Source: Clostridiales bacterium (GTDB lineage: Bacteria > Bacillota > Desulfitobacteriia > Desulfitobacteriales > Desulfitobacteriaceae). From it: 14,617 nucleotides of DNA. The DNA is taken from contig DAHVVW010000011.1 in NCBI GenBank assembly GCA_027357125.1, positions 1-14,617 on the forward strand. Direction: 5' to 3'. How positions within the stretch are numbered: the first letter of the stretch is position 1; every line of letters starts with the position of its first letter. The position numbers and the translations under genes are program-made. The notes beneath the pieces were generated by a model that searched no databases, was not told the DNA's origin, and saw only the letters and a list, made by a program, of their open reading frames with translations. This document shows, piece after piece, positions 1-7,715 of this stretch.

Positions 1-465
1 AAAGCTTTGGCCCGGATGATGATCCTTTTTCTCTTTATTGATCTCGGCCTGCAGGTCTATGAGTTTCTGATCGCCGCGTACAGTCTGGAGCCGGAAGAGA
101 CGCATACTTTATCCACCATGTTTACCAGTAGTTTTTCCTGGTCTTTCTGGGGAGTGCAGATATTCTTAGGGGCTGTCGTCCCCATCTACCTTGTGCTGAA
201 CAAACGGACGGGCGAATCCAGGCTGGGCCTGACCGCCGCCTGCGTGCTGGTTGTGCTGGGAATTATCGGTGTCCGGTTTAACATTGTGCTGCCGCCTCTA
301 ATCGTTCCGGTGTTGGAAGGGCTTCCTACAGGAAACTATTACCCGACCTTGGTCGAGATCGGGAGCAGTTTAGGGGTAATTGCACTGGGACTATTGCTCT
401 ATACTGTGGGTATGAAGCTGCTGCCGCTGGAGGAAGGTATAAAAGGGGTGAGAACACATGACTAA
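1..465 (+). CDS. NrfD/PsrC-type membrane quinol subunit, C-terminal part (5' end outside window)
   Basis: This is the C-terminal part of a polytopic membrane protein that carries electrons between the quinone pool and an iron-sulfur subunit. The reading frame is open to the first base, so the gene begins upstream and the first in-window ATG or TTG is not the true start. About 154 codons are visible, with roughly four hydrophobic segments separated by short charged loops. The segment containing GIIGVRFNIVLPP lines up with VGVIAMRVNFVIGG in the complete NrfD-type protein at 8323-9507, which supports the family call. Its last eight bases (ATGACTAA) overlap the start of the molybdopterin oxidoreductase, indicating translational coupling. 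The order NrfD then catalytic subunit is that of ttrBCA and srdBCA operons, so an iron-sulfur subunit is expected just upstream, outside the window (inference). Confidence 0.85.
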   Translation, partial: KALARMMILFLFIDLGLQVYEFLIAAYSLEPEETHTLSTMFTSSFSWSFWGVQIFLGAVVPIYLVLNKRTGESRLGLTAACVLVVLGIIGVRFNIVLPPLIVPVLEGLPTGNYYPTLVEIGSSLGVIALGLLLYTVGMKLLPLEEGIKGVRTHD

Positions 466-3400
466 AAAACAAGAAAATAAAGCAAAAATCAGCCGTCGTA
501 ATTTCATGAAAGGTGCGGGCGTTATCGGGGCATCAGCATTTGCTGCTCCCTTGTTTATGGATCCGCTGCAACAGCTAACAGGCAATGTCTGGGAAGATGA
601 CCCCCATGGCACCGCTTCTTTCTCTGAGAACTATGATGCGAGCAAGGTTATCTACAGCACCTGTGAACAATGCAACACCCATTGTACAATCAAAACCGTG
701 CTGACGCCTGCTGAAAAAGGAAAGCCCTATACCAGCCTGGTGCGCAAAATTGCCGGCAATCCTTACAGCCCATTGACCACCCAACCTTTTGGCGGACTTG
801 ATTATACGACTCCCATTGCTAAGGCTGCCCAGGGAAAAGACACCCTGGCTTTGGAAGGACGGGGGTATCGCGGGGGCAGAACCTGTTTGAAAGGCCAGGC
901 CGGAATTCAAACCGTTTATGATGCTTTTCGTGTGCGTACCCCCCTTAAGCGAGTGGGGCCGCGTGGAAGTGAGAAGTGGCAGAGCATTTCCTGGGAACAG
1001 GCTATTAAGGAAATCGTGAACGGCAGTCCGGATTTGGGCACTCCCGGCCTGCAATCCATCTGGGCCTTTGCTCCCAAGGAAAAAGTGATGGCTGACTGGG
1101 AAAAAGTGAAAAAAGGGGAAATCCCTTTTGCAGAGTTTGACAAGAAGTATAATGACGTGCTCATAGACACCAAGCACCCTGATTTCGGCCCGAAAGCCAA
1201 TCAGATTGCCTGCCTGGGCGGGAACCGCCGGGATTTTATGCGCGACCGCATTTGGTTCCAGGGGTTGGGAAGCATTAATTTCGATGATCACGGCGGCGCC
1301 TGCGGAGCGAGCGGGGTTATCGGGAATGTCCGTTCCTTTCAGGCGAAGAAGCCAAAAAAACGTCTTTATGCTGATTTGAATCATGCCGAGTTTGTCATCG
1401 TTTGGGGTACGAATCCCCTGGTGGCAAATCGCGGTCCCACCTGGCTGGCTCCGCTGTTGAGCAATGCTTTGGCTAGGGGCATGAAAATGGCGGTCGTAGA
1501 TACCAGGATGAGCAGAAGCGCGGAAAAGGCGGCGCTCTGGGTACCTGTCAAGCCTGGAACGGATGCGGCTTTGGCTCTGGGTATGGGACGCTGGATTGTG
1601 GAAAACAAGCGCTATGATGAGCGATACTTGAAAAATCCCAACAAGAAGGCTGCTGAGGCGGACGGAGAAGCGACCTGGAGTGATGCCGCTTATCTGGTGG
1701 TGGTGTCTGATGAGAAACGACCGAAGCTGAGGGCGGAACAGCTTGGTATCGGGAGTAAGGAACAATTTGTGGTACTGGAAAACGGACAGCCGGTTGCCCA
1801 CGACCAAGCCGGCGCTGCGGATTTGGAAGTTGATACGGAGATTAACGGAGTGCGCCTCAAGTCGGTGTTTACCTTGTATAAAGAGAGGGTAATGGAACAC
1901 ACCTTTAAAGAGTACGCGGAGATTGCCGGTATCTCTGAGCAGCAGATCGTGGACCTGGCCCAAGAGTTTACTGCCCATGGCAAACGCTCAGCCATTATGG
2001 CTTACCGGGGTGTGGGCATGCACGCCAACGGGTATTATACGGCCCGGGCCATCAATATGTTGAATCACCTGATTGGCAACCATGATTGGAAGGGCGGCAG
2101 CATTACAACCGGAGCCACCTACCCTGACTTGAAAGGACGTTATGATTTAACTGGGGTACCGGGAGCCAACAAGGCGTGGGGCATTCCCGTCAGCCGTCGG
2201 CAATCTGAGTACGAGAAGAGCAGCCTATTCAAAAGAGATAACGGTTATCCGGCGCGGCGTCCCTGGTTTCCGGTGGGAGGGAATGCTTCGAGCGAAGTCA
2301 TTCCCAGCGCGGCTGACGGTTATCCGTATCCCTTGAAAGCTTTGTTTTTCTACCGCATCTCCCCTGTGTTGACTTTTCCGGCGGGAGAAATGATTCGGGA
2401 AATCCTTAAAGACCAAAACAAAATCCCGTTGGTGGTTGCTTCCGATATCGTGATTGGGGAAAGCTCGATGTATGCCGATTATATTTTGCCTGACCTGGCG
2501 TATTTGGAGCGGTGGGGAAGAAAGAGCATCACACCCAGTTTCCCCTTAAAGGTGAGCAATTTTATCCAGCCGGTTACGAGGGTTTATCCCGAAGCGCGCG
2601 ATATCCAGGATGTGTTCATCGAGATCCTGAAAAAAATGAATCTGCCGGGAGTCGGAGAGAAAGCTTTTGTTGACGGGAGTCCGCTCCACCGGGTTGAGGA
2701 TTTCTATTTGAAAATGGTGGCTAATATTGCTTTCGCCGAAAAACCTGTACCGGATGCCGGGAGTGAAGAACTGCAGCTGTTTGCTCAGGCCCGGCGTCAG
2801 GCCTTGGGCAGCTTCTTTGATGAAGAACAGTGGAAAAAAGCGGTCAAGCCGGAGGAATGGCCGAAAGTTGTGTATGTGCTCAACCGGGGGGGGAGATTTG
2901 AAGCTCCCGGCCAGGAATATGTGGGAGAGCACCTGAAGTATCGTCTTGACGGCCAGGCGCTCTTTTATGACGAGAAGGTAGCCTCAGTTAAGCACTCCTA
3001 TAGCGGGAACTATTTTGACGGACTGCCCAAGCTGGAACTGATCCGCTCCTATGACAGCAAGGAAATTGAACAGCCCCAGCCTCTGGCTTTGATCAGCTGG
3101 AAAGCCCGCAACATCGGAACCCATCGGGGTATCAGCAATGCCTGGCTGCGGGAAATTAAGGGAGAAAACTATCTTTGGCTGAATCCGCTTGATGCCCATA
3201 AGCGCGGCATCAATGACGGTGACCGTGTGAAAATCAGATCGAACAATTATGAAGTGTTCGGGCGGGTTATGGTCACGGAGGGTATTCGTCCGGGATGCGT
3301 GGGAAGCTCCTATAACTTTGGCCATTATGCCTATGGGAGTAAAGCGGTGCAGATCGATCAAGTTTGGACCACAGCCGTAACCGGGTACGGTCATACCCCG

Positions 3401-3577
3401 TTTGGCGTCAGTGAACCGATGAAAGAAAAAACCGGTTTTGCCAAAGGCAGAAACACCGGATTTTCCATAAATAATTTATTGGTGCTTGACCCGGTACTGA
3501 AAAACACTTCATTGCTCGACCAAGTGGCAGGCGGAGTTGCTTCCCTGGATACAAAAGTTGAGGTCGAGAAAGCCTAA
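458..3577 (+). CDS. Tat-exported molybdopterin oxidoreductase, catalytic subunit (Ttr/Psr/Srd-like), copy 1
   Basis: This is a catalytic subunit of the DMSO-reductase superfamily that uses bis-MGD molybdenum cofactor, probably outside the membrane, to reduce a terminal acceptor. The 1039-residue length is close to TtrA-like enzymes and longer than most PhsA/PsrA. A twin-arginine signal (SRRNFMK, residues 12-18, then a hydrophobic stretch) begins the protein. Cys69, Cys72, Cys76 and Cys143 form a C-x2-C-x3-C...C [4Fe-4S] motif. Cys282 in HGGACGAS is the probable molybdenum ligand. A C-terminal dinucleotide-binding domain occupies about residues 870-1000, with GHYAYGS near its end. The start is supported by AAGGGGTGA seven bases upstream and an 8-base overlap with the preceding NrfD gene. 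It is a clear but divergent paralogue of the protein at 3822-6968. Substrate is unknown: tetrathionate, thiosulfate, polysulfide, selenate or another oxyanion are all possible. Confidence 0.88.
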   Translation: MTKKQENKAKISRRNFMKGAGVIGASAFAAPLFMDPLQQLTGNVWEDDPHGTASFSENYDASKVIYSTCEQCNTHCTIKTVLTPAEKGKPYTSLVRKIAGNPYSPLTTQPFGGLDYTTPIAKAAQGKDTLALEGRGYRGGRTCLKGQAGIQTVYDAFRVRTPLKRVGPRGSEKWQSISWEQAIKEIVNGSPDLGTPGLQSIWAFAPKEKVMADWEKVKKGEIPFAEFDKKYNDVLIDTKHPDFGPKANQIACLGGNRRDFMRDRIWFQGLGSINFDDHGGACGASGVIGNVRSFQAKKPKKRLYADLNHAEFVIVWGTNPLVANRGPTWLAPLLSNALARGMKMAVVDTRMSRSAEKAALWVPVKPGTDAALALGMGRWIVENKRYDERYLKNPNKKAAEADGEATWSDAAYLVVVSDEKRPKLRAEQLGIGSKEQFVVLENGQPVAHDQAGAADLEVDTEINGVRLKSVFTLYKERVMEHTFKEYAEIAGISEQQIVDLAQEFTAHGKRSAIMAYRGVGMHANGYYTARAINMLNHLIGNHDWKGGSITTGATYPDLKGRYDLTGVPGANKAWGIPVSRRQSEYEKSSLFKRDNGYPARRPWFPVGGNASSEVIPSAADGYPYPLKALFFYRISPVLTFPAGEMIREILKDQNKIPLVVASDIVIGESSMYADYILPDLAYLERWGRKSITPSFPLKVSNFIQPVTRVYPEARDIQDVFIEILKKMNLPGVGEKAFVDGSPLHRVEDFYLKMVANIAFAEKPVPDAGSEELQLFAQARRQALGSFFDEEQWKKAVKPEEWPKVVYVLNRGGRFEAPGQEYVGEHLKYRLDGQALFYDEKVASVKHSYSGNYFDGLPKLELIRSYDSKEIEQPQPLALISWKARNIGTHRGISNAWLREIKGENYLWLNPLDAHKRGINDGDRVKIRSNNYEVFGRVMVTEGIRPGCVGSSYNFGHYAYGSKAVQIDQVWTTAVTGYGHTPFGVSEPMKEKTGFAKGRNTGFSINNLLVLDPVLKNTSLLDQVAGGVASLDTKVEVEKA

Positions 3578-3616
3578 GGGAAAGATCGCTTCAGCCAGAA
3601 AGGTGTACGCTGACAG

Positions 3617-3674
3617 AAAGTCACTGTATGCCTTTTTGTCATGTCCAATTAAGTGACATTTTGACAGTGACTGT
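3617..3674 (+). promoter_or_regulatory. Candidate enhancer (UAS): repeated ACAGT-N-ACTGT palindromes
   Basis: A perfect 11-base palindrome, ACAGTGACTGT, lies at 3664-3674. A second copy, AAAGTCACTGT at 3617-3627, matches the other strand of the same palindrome at 10 of 11 positions. A weaker version, TAAGTGACATT at 3650-3660, matches 7 of 11. Centres are at 3622, 3655 and 3669, which is about 123, 90 and 76 bases upstream of the predicted transcription start near 3745. Paired palindromes at this distance upstream of a -24/-12 promoter are typical binding sites for NtrC-family activators. The best candidate binder is the response regulator encoded at 12826-14277; that link is inference. Confidence 0.6.
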
Positions 3675-3694
3675 GCCTGCAAAGCACTTTTTTT
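3673..3694 (+). terminator. Weak intrinsic terminator candidate for the upstream operon
   Basis: A four-pair stem GTGC (3673-3676) / GCAC (3684-3687) is followed immediately by seven T residues (3688-3694). The stem is short, so termination would be inefficient. It is the only terminator-like structure seen after the copy 1 oxidoreductase gene, and it lies between the candidate enhancer and the sigma-54 promoter, overlapping the edge of the last palindrome. Confidence 0.3.
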
Positions 3695-3718
3695 CACGAA
3701 GCAGAAGGGATCAGAGCT

Positions 3719-3734
3719 TGGCATTTATCTTGCA
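3719..3734 (+). promoter_or_regulatory. Sigma-54 (-24/-12) promoter for the second reductase operon
   Basis: The sequence TGGCATTTATCTTGCA matches the sigma-54 consensus TGGCAC-N5-TTGCW. GG is at 3720-3721 and GC at 3732-3733, separated by exactly ten bases, the spacing sigma-54 requires. Transcription should start near 3745, giving a leader of about 77 bases before the ATG at 3822. Palindromic sites upstream and a sigma-54-dependent activator gene in the same window support the call. A sigma-70-like alternative in the same place has poor spacing. Confidence 0.8.
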
Positions 3735-3749
3735 TAACTCAAAATTGCG

Positions 3750-3775
3750 AGCGTTTATAAATACAAAAGAACGCT
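3750..3775 (+). promoter_or_regulatory. Hairpin at the 5' end of the reductase mRNA leader
   Basis: A perfect six-base inverted repeat, AGCGTT (3750-3755) and AACGCT (3770-3775), encloses an AT-rich 14-base loop. If transcription starts near 3745, the stem begins about six bases from the 5' end of the mRNA. A 5'-proximal stem is a known mRNA-stabilising arrangement; an operator role is the alternative. It does not cover the ribosome site at 3806-3812. Confidence 0.35.
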
Positions 3776-3821
3776 TTCACATTAAAAAAGAAAAAGACTG
3801 AAAGGAAAGGAGTTCTTAAGC

Positions 3822-6800
3822 ATGAACAGGCGCGATTTTGTTAAGTCAGTCACCGCTGTGGGGACAGTCACGGCGCTTGGTTTAGGGGTTGAGAAGCTGG
3901 TTCCGGCGGTTTTGGCGGATGAGGTGATCGCGAACCCCACACCTTATGACCATGAGGCCCTGCCCGTGGAAATGCGGATTGATCCTCAAAGCGGCAAGGT
4001 CGAATTAAATCCCGATATTGCCTTGCGCAGCAGCGTATGTTTAGGATGCTGGAGTAATTGCGGCAACCGGGTCAAGGTCGACAAAAAGACCGGGAAAATC
4101 CTGAGGGTTTTAGGGAATCCTTATCATCCCAGCAACGCTGAACCGCATCTGCCTTATACTACACCTTTAATGGAATCCTACAAATCTCTCGGACAGTTTA
4201 AAGAGATCGGGCACACCGGGCGGGCCACGGTTTGCCAGCGGGGCAATGCCGCCTTCCAAATGGTTTACGATCCCAACCGGATTCTGACCCCTTTGAAAAG
4301 GGCCGGCAAACGCGGGGAAGGAAAGTGGAAACCGATCACCTGGGAGCAGGCTGTGCAGGAGACTGTCGAAGGCGGAGAACTGTTCAAAGCGATCGGGGAA
4401 AATGCGATGATCGAGGGTTTGCGCCAAGTGCGCGATTTGAAGACCCCTCTCAACCCAGACCAGCCGGACTGGGGGCCGAAAGCCAACCAGTTGGTGTTTA
4501 TCGGGGGACGGGATGACGGACGGACTGAATTCGCCAACCGCTTCATCACCAAGTCTTTTGGCTCGCCCAACTTCTATGGCCATGGCGGAACCTGCGGTCT
4601 GAGCCGCCGCATCGCCTTTCTGGCCTTCCTGGACACCTGGGATAAAAAGCCCCACATGAAAGCGGACTACATGGAAGCAGAACTGGTAATGTTTTTCGGG
4701 AACGCACCGGGGCAAGCCGGGGCCCCGTTCCAGCCGATGGCCCGCAAATCGGCTCTGGCCCAGGCTAATAACGGGATGAAAGCGATTTTGGTCGATCCGG
4801 TTTTGCAGAACGGAGTATATAACTCTCCGGCAGCCGAGGAGTCGGCCTGGGTTCCGATCCGGCCGGGTTCGGACGGGGCCTTGGCTCTGGCTATGATGCG
4901 CTGGGCTTTCGAACAAAAAAAAATCAATGAAGGATATCTGTCGATTCCCAACAAGGCAGCGGCAGGGAAAAAGAAAAGTCCTTCCTGGAGCAACGCCGCT
5001 TATCTCGTGATTCAAGAGCCCGGGCATCCGGATTTCGGCAAATTCCTGCGCGCCGAACAAATCGGGCTGAAGACAGCGGCAGCACCGGCCAAGCCGGCGC
5101 CTGCTCCGGCAGGCTCTGCACCCGCTGCTCCCCCGGAGCCGAACTATGTGGTCATGGATAAGGCCAGCGGCAAGCCGTCACTTTATACAGACAGCGAAGA
5201 GGGAGTTATCCTCTATACCGGCAAAGTTAGCCTTAACGGTGCCGAGGTGATGGTCAAAACATCCCTGCAGATTCTGGCTGAAGAAGCCAACCGCTATACC
5301 ATTGAACAATACAGCGAAGCGACAGGGCTTCCCAAGGAACGCATTATTTCCTTAGCCAAAGAGTTTTTTAGCCATGGCACCAAGGCGGCCACTGATCACC
5401 ACGGGGGAGTGGCCATGCATACCAATGGTTTTTATGGCTCCTTGGCGGTTATCACCTTAAATGCCTTGGTTGGAAACATCAACCGCAAAGGGGGTTCCAC
5501 CAAGAGCGGAGGAGGATATCGGGGTGTGGACAAAGGCCCGCGTTACGATTTGCTGACATTCCCCGGCATGGTCAAGCCTAAGGGTTTCAGGCTCAGCCGC
5601 GAACTGCGGAAGTACGAAGACACTCCCGAGTATAAAATGAGAAAGGCCAAAGGGGAGAATCCTTATCCGGCCACTCTTCCCTGGAGCCCGCTGGCAGATT
5701 CCATGGTGGGGAATGTCCTTCCTTCGATGATGGCAGGGTATCCGTATACGGCAAAGATTCTCATGATGTGGATGACTAATCCTTTCTATACCACTCCCGG
5801 GCTTTTTCAAAAAGATGTTGAGGAGTACGTCAAAGACCCCAAAAACATTCCGCTCATCATCGCTGTTGATGTTCTGATGGGCGATTCAAGTATGTATGCG
5901 GATTATATTATTCCGGATACCACGTTCTATGAAAGCTGGGGTGTACCCACTGTTTGGAACCTGATTCTGACCAAGGTGAGCGGGGCCCGCCACCCGGTTA
6001 TCGATCCGCTCGTGCCCAAGACCAAGAGCGGGTTGCCGATGTCGTTCGAAGCTTACCTGATCGAAGTCGGCAAGCGCCTGAACCTGCCGGGTGTCGGAGA
6101 TAAAGGGATTCCCAATGCCAACGGTGAACCCACCGCGCTCAATTCGCGCGAGGACTTCTTCCTTAAAGCGATGGCCAACATCGCTTTCGATGAGAAAGCG
6201 GTTCCGGACATTTCCACTCAGGAACTCCAGCTTACCGCTTTGGGCGAGGAACTCAAGTACACTGCTGCGAGTCTGACTCCGGAAGAGTGGGCGAAAGTGA
6301 ATTATGTTTTAGCCAGAGGCGGACGCTTTGAAGAGTACGAGAAAAACTACGACGGGGATGCTTTGCACAACAAGTTCCCCAAGATAATCAACATTTACAA
6401 TGAGAAACTCGGTACCACCAGAAGCAGCGTGAGCGGAGAATATTTAACCGGCACCGCAGCCTGGCTGCCCCCGGCCCTGGCTGACGGCCGTACAATCGAC
6501 CAGGTTTATCCGGACAACCAATGGCCCTTCCTGATTGTTTCCTACAAGCCGCGTTACCGCACCGGCGGCTATTTGTCTAATATTCCTCTCCTTCAGGACA
6601 TGGCAAAAACCAATTATATAGAAATAAATCTCGCGGATGCGGAAAAACTGGGGCTGGCCGACGGGGAGCAGGTGAAACTGGTTACCCCGACCGGGGAAGC
6701 CACGGGTACGATCAAAGTGCGGCGCGGGGTGCGCCAGGGAACAATTGCCATCGAGTACGGGTTTGGGCACTGGGGTGCCGGAGCCCGGAGTTATCAGGTG

Positions 6801-6968
6801 GGGGACAAAAACATTCCCGCTGATCCTGAACTTGGGTCTGGAGTGCTTCTGAATCTTATCACCCTGCGCGATCCCAGTTTGAAAGCCAAGCACCCCTTGT
6901 ATGACTTGGTGGGGGGATCGACTGACCGCAATACAACGAAGGCCAGACTGGAAAAAGTGAGTAAATAA
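3822..6968 (+). CDS. Tat-exported molybdopterin oxidoreductase, catalytic subunit (Ttr/Psr/Srd-like), copy 2
   Basis: This is the catalytic subunit of a complete respiratory molybdoenzyme operon; it should reduce a terminal acceptor outside the membrane using bis-MGD. The 1048-residue protein starts with a twin-arginine signal (NRRDFVK, residues 2-8) and a likely cleavage after VLA near residue 32. Cys73, Cys76, Cys80 and Cys138 form the [4Fe-4S] motif. Cys258 in HGGTCGLS is the probable molybdenum ligand. The dinucleotide-binding domain covers about residues 900-1015. The start has AAAGGAG nine bases upstream. Compared with copy 1 it carries an extra loop of about 20 residues rich in Ala and Pro around residues 418-440. 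Shared stretches with copy 1 include WGPKANQL versus FGPKANQI and MANIAFDEK versus VANIAFAEK, so the two are paralogues. Expression is probably driven by the sigma-54 promoter at 3719-3734. The substrate is not identifiable from sequence. Confidence 0.88.
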   Translation: MNRRDFVKSVTAVGTVTALGLGVEKLVPAVLADEVIANPTPYDHEALPVEMRIDPQSGKVELNPDIALRSSVCLGCWSNCGNRVKVDKKTGKILRVLGNPYHPSNAEPHLPYTTPLMESYKSLGQFKEIGHTGRATVCQRGNAAFQMVYDPNRILTPLKRAGKRGEGKWKPITWEQAVQETVEGGELFKAIGENAMIEGLRQVRDLKTPLNPDQPDWGPKANQLVFIGGRDDGRTEFANRFITKSFGSPNFYGHGGTCGLSRRIAFLAFLDTWDKKPHMKADYMEAELVMFFGNAPGQAGAPFQPMARKSALAQANNGMKAILVDPVLQNGVYNSPAAEESAWVPIRPGSDGALALAMMRWAFEQKKINEGYLSIPNKAAAGKKKSPSWSNAAYLVIQEPGHPDFGKFLRAEQIGLKTAAAPAKPAPAPAGSAPAAPPEPNYVVMDKASGKPSLYTDSEEGVILYTGKVSLNGAEVMVKTSLQILAEEANRYTIEQYSEATGLPKERIISLAKEFFSHGTKAATDHHGGVAMHTNGFYGSLAVITLNALVGNINRKGGSTKSGGGYRGVDKGPRYDLLTFPGMVKPKGFRLSRELRKYEDTPEYKMRKAKGENPYPATLPWSPLADSMVGNVLPSMMAGYPYTAKILMMWMTNPFYTTPGLFQKDVEEYVKDPKNIPLIIAVDVLMGDSSMYADYIIPDTTFYESWGVPTVWNLILTKVSGARHPVIDPLVPKTKSGLPMSFEAYLIEVGKRLNLPGVGDKGIPNANGEPTALNSREDFFLKAMANIAFDEKAVPDISTQELQLTALGEELKYTAASLTPEEWAKVNYVLARGGRFEEYEKNYDGDALHNKFPKIINIYNEKLGTTRSSVSGEYLTGTAAWLPPALADGRTIDQVYPDNQWPFLIVSYKPRYRTGGYLSNIPLLQDMAKTNYIEINLADAEKLGLADGEQVKLVTPTGEATGTIKVRRGVRQGTIAIEYGFGHWGAGARSYQVGDKNIPADPELGSGVLLNLITLRDPSLKAKHPLYDLVGGSTDRNTTKARLEKVSK

Positions 6969-7010
6969 GCCGGTTGAATCCGGCAAAGTAAGAAAGAGAG
7001 GTGCAGTCTT

Positions 7011-7676
7011 ATGTCTGGAAAAGAAGGGATAGCATTAGAGCGGGCAGCGGCATTTGAGTTTTTAGCCGGTATCTTTTTAAAAGAACCGAGCGTTTCGATT
7101 ATGAATGAGGTAAAGATTTGGGCTAAAGAGGGGAAAGAGCCGGAAATGCTTCCCCTTCTGGAGAATATTGACCGAGAAGATCCCGATTTGACGGGATTAA
7201 CGCAAGAGTATTATGATCTCTTCTTTGTCCCGGTGTCAGGCCGCTTTGTGCCGCCCTTTGAGTCGGCTATCCGGGGGGCGGTGCGTCAGGACGGCGGAGC
7301 AACGAAGTTTGGCCCTTACTGGGGGGATACCACCGTTAAGTTGGCTGCCCTTTATGAACGAACTCAGTTTCATCCTGGACGCCTGGCGGTGTTCGAGCCT
7401 TTACGGCAGTTGAATTTACCTGATCACGTAGGACTGGAACTCTCCTTTATGGCCTATCTCTGCCGTCTGGAAGCTCAGCAGCTTGAGCGCGGTCTGTCCG
7501 CGAAGCTAATTCGGAAAATCCAAACTGATTTTTTGCAGGAACATTTACGAGAATGGGTGGGGCTTTGGGTAAATGACTTAGAGAAAGTGCCGCAGTCCGG
7601 ATATTATCTGTACTTTGCCAGGCAGGCTCGCGACTTGTGCCAGGAAGAAACTCAAGTTTTGCTTAAACATGCCTAA
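7011..7676 (+). CDS. TorD/DmsD-family molybdoenzyme maturation chaperone
   Basis: This cytoplasmic chaperone of 221 residues is expected to bind the apo-catalytic subunit or its twin-arginine signal, hold it until molybdenum cofactor is inserted, and prevent early export. The family mark is the stretch YYDLFFVP followed by VPPFES (about residues 66-86), which matches the conserved LF-x-P...PP-x-ES core of TorD-like proteins; the rest is mostly helical. It sits 42 bases after the copy 2 catalytic gene with a GAGAGGTG ribosome site, and before the iron-sulfur subunit, so copy 2 is the obvious client. No chaperone gene is visible with copy 1, so it might serve both (inference). Confidence 0.85.
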   Translation: MSGKEGIALERAAAFEFLAGIFLKEPSVSIMNEVKIWAKEGKEPEMLPLLENIDREDPDLTGLTQEYYDLFFVPVSGRFVPPFESAIRGAVRQDGGATKFGPYWGDTTVKLAALYERTQFHPGRLAVFEPLRQLNLPDHVGLELSFMAYLCRLEAQQLERGLSAKLIRKIQTDFLQEHLREWVGLWVNDLEKVPQSGYYLYFARQARDLCQEETQVLLKHA

Positions 7677-7715
7677 ACAGTGACCTCAAGCCTGTCATTG
7701 AAAGGAGTGGTAAAA

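Noticed and set aside
575..1978. Long minus-strand open frame (467 codons) opposite the first oxidoreductase gene
   Set aside because: It has no recognisable domain, and lies wholly opposite a gene with clear family motifs; it is a codon-bias shadow.
3509..3724. Small minus-strand frame across the regulatory gap (71 codons)
   Set aside because: It overlaps the end of the oxidoreductase gene and the enhancer/promoter region and has no recognisable protein features.
3730..3761. Sigma-A promoter TTGCAT / TATAAA upstream of the second reductase operon
   Set aside because: The spacer would be 20 bases, too long; the sigma-54 match on the same bases is far better.
4167..5060. Minus-strand open frame of 297 codons opposite the second oxidoreductase gene
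   Set aside because: Same reason: no domain or own ribosome site, and the opposite strand encodes conserved cofactor motifs.
7680..7715. Earlier GTG start for the ferredoxin subunit
   Set aside because: No ribosome site precedes it, whereas GTG at 7716 has AAAGGAG at the right distance and the protein aligns from there.
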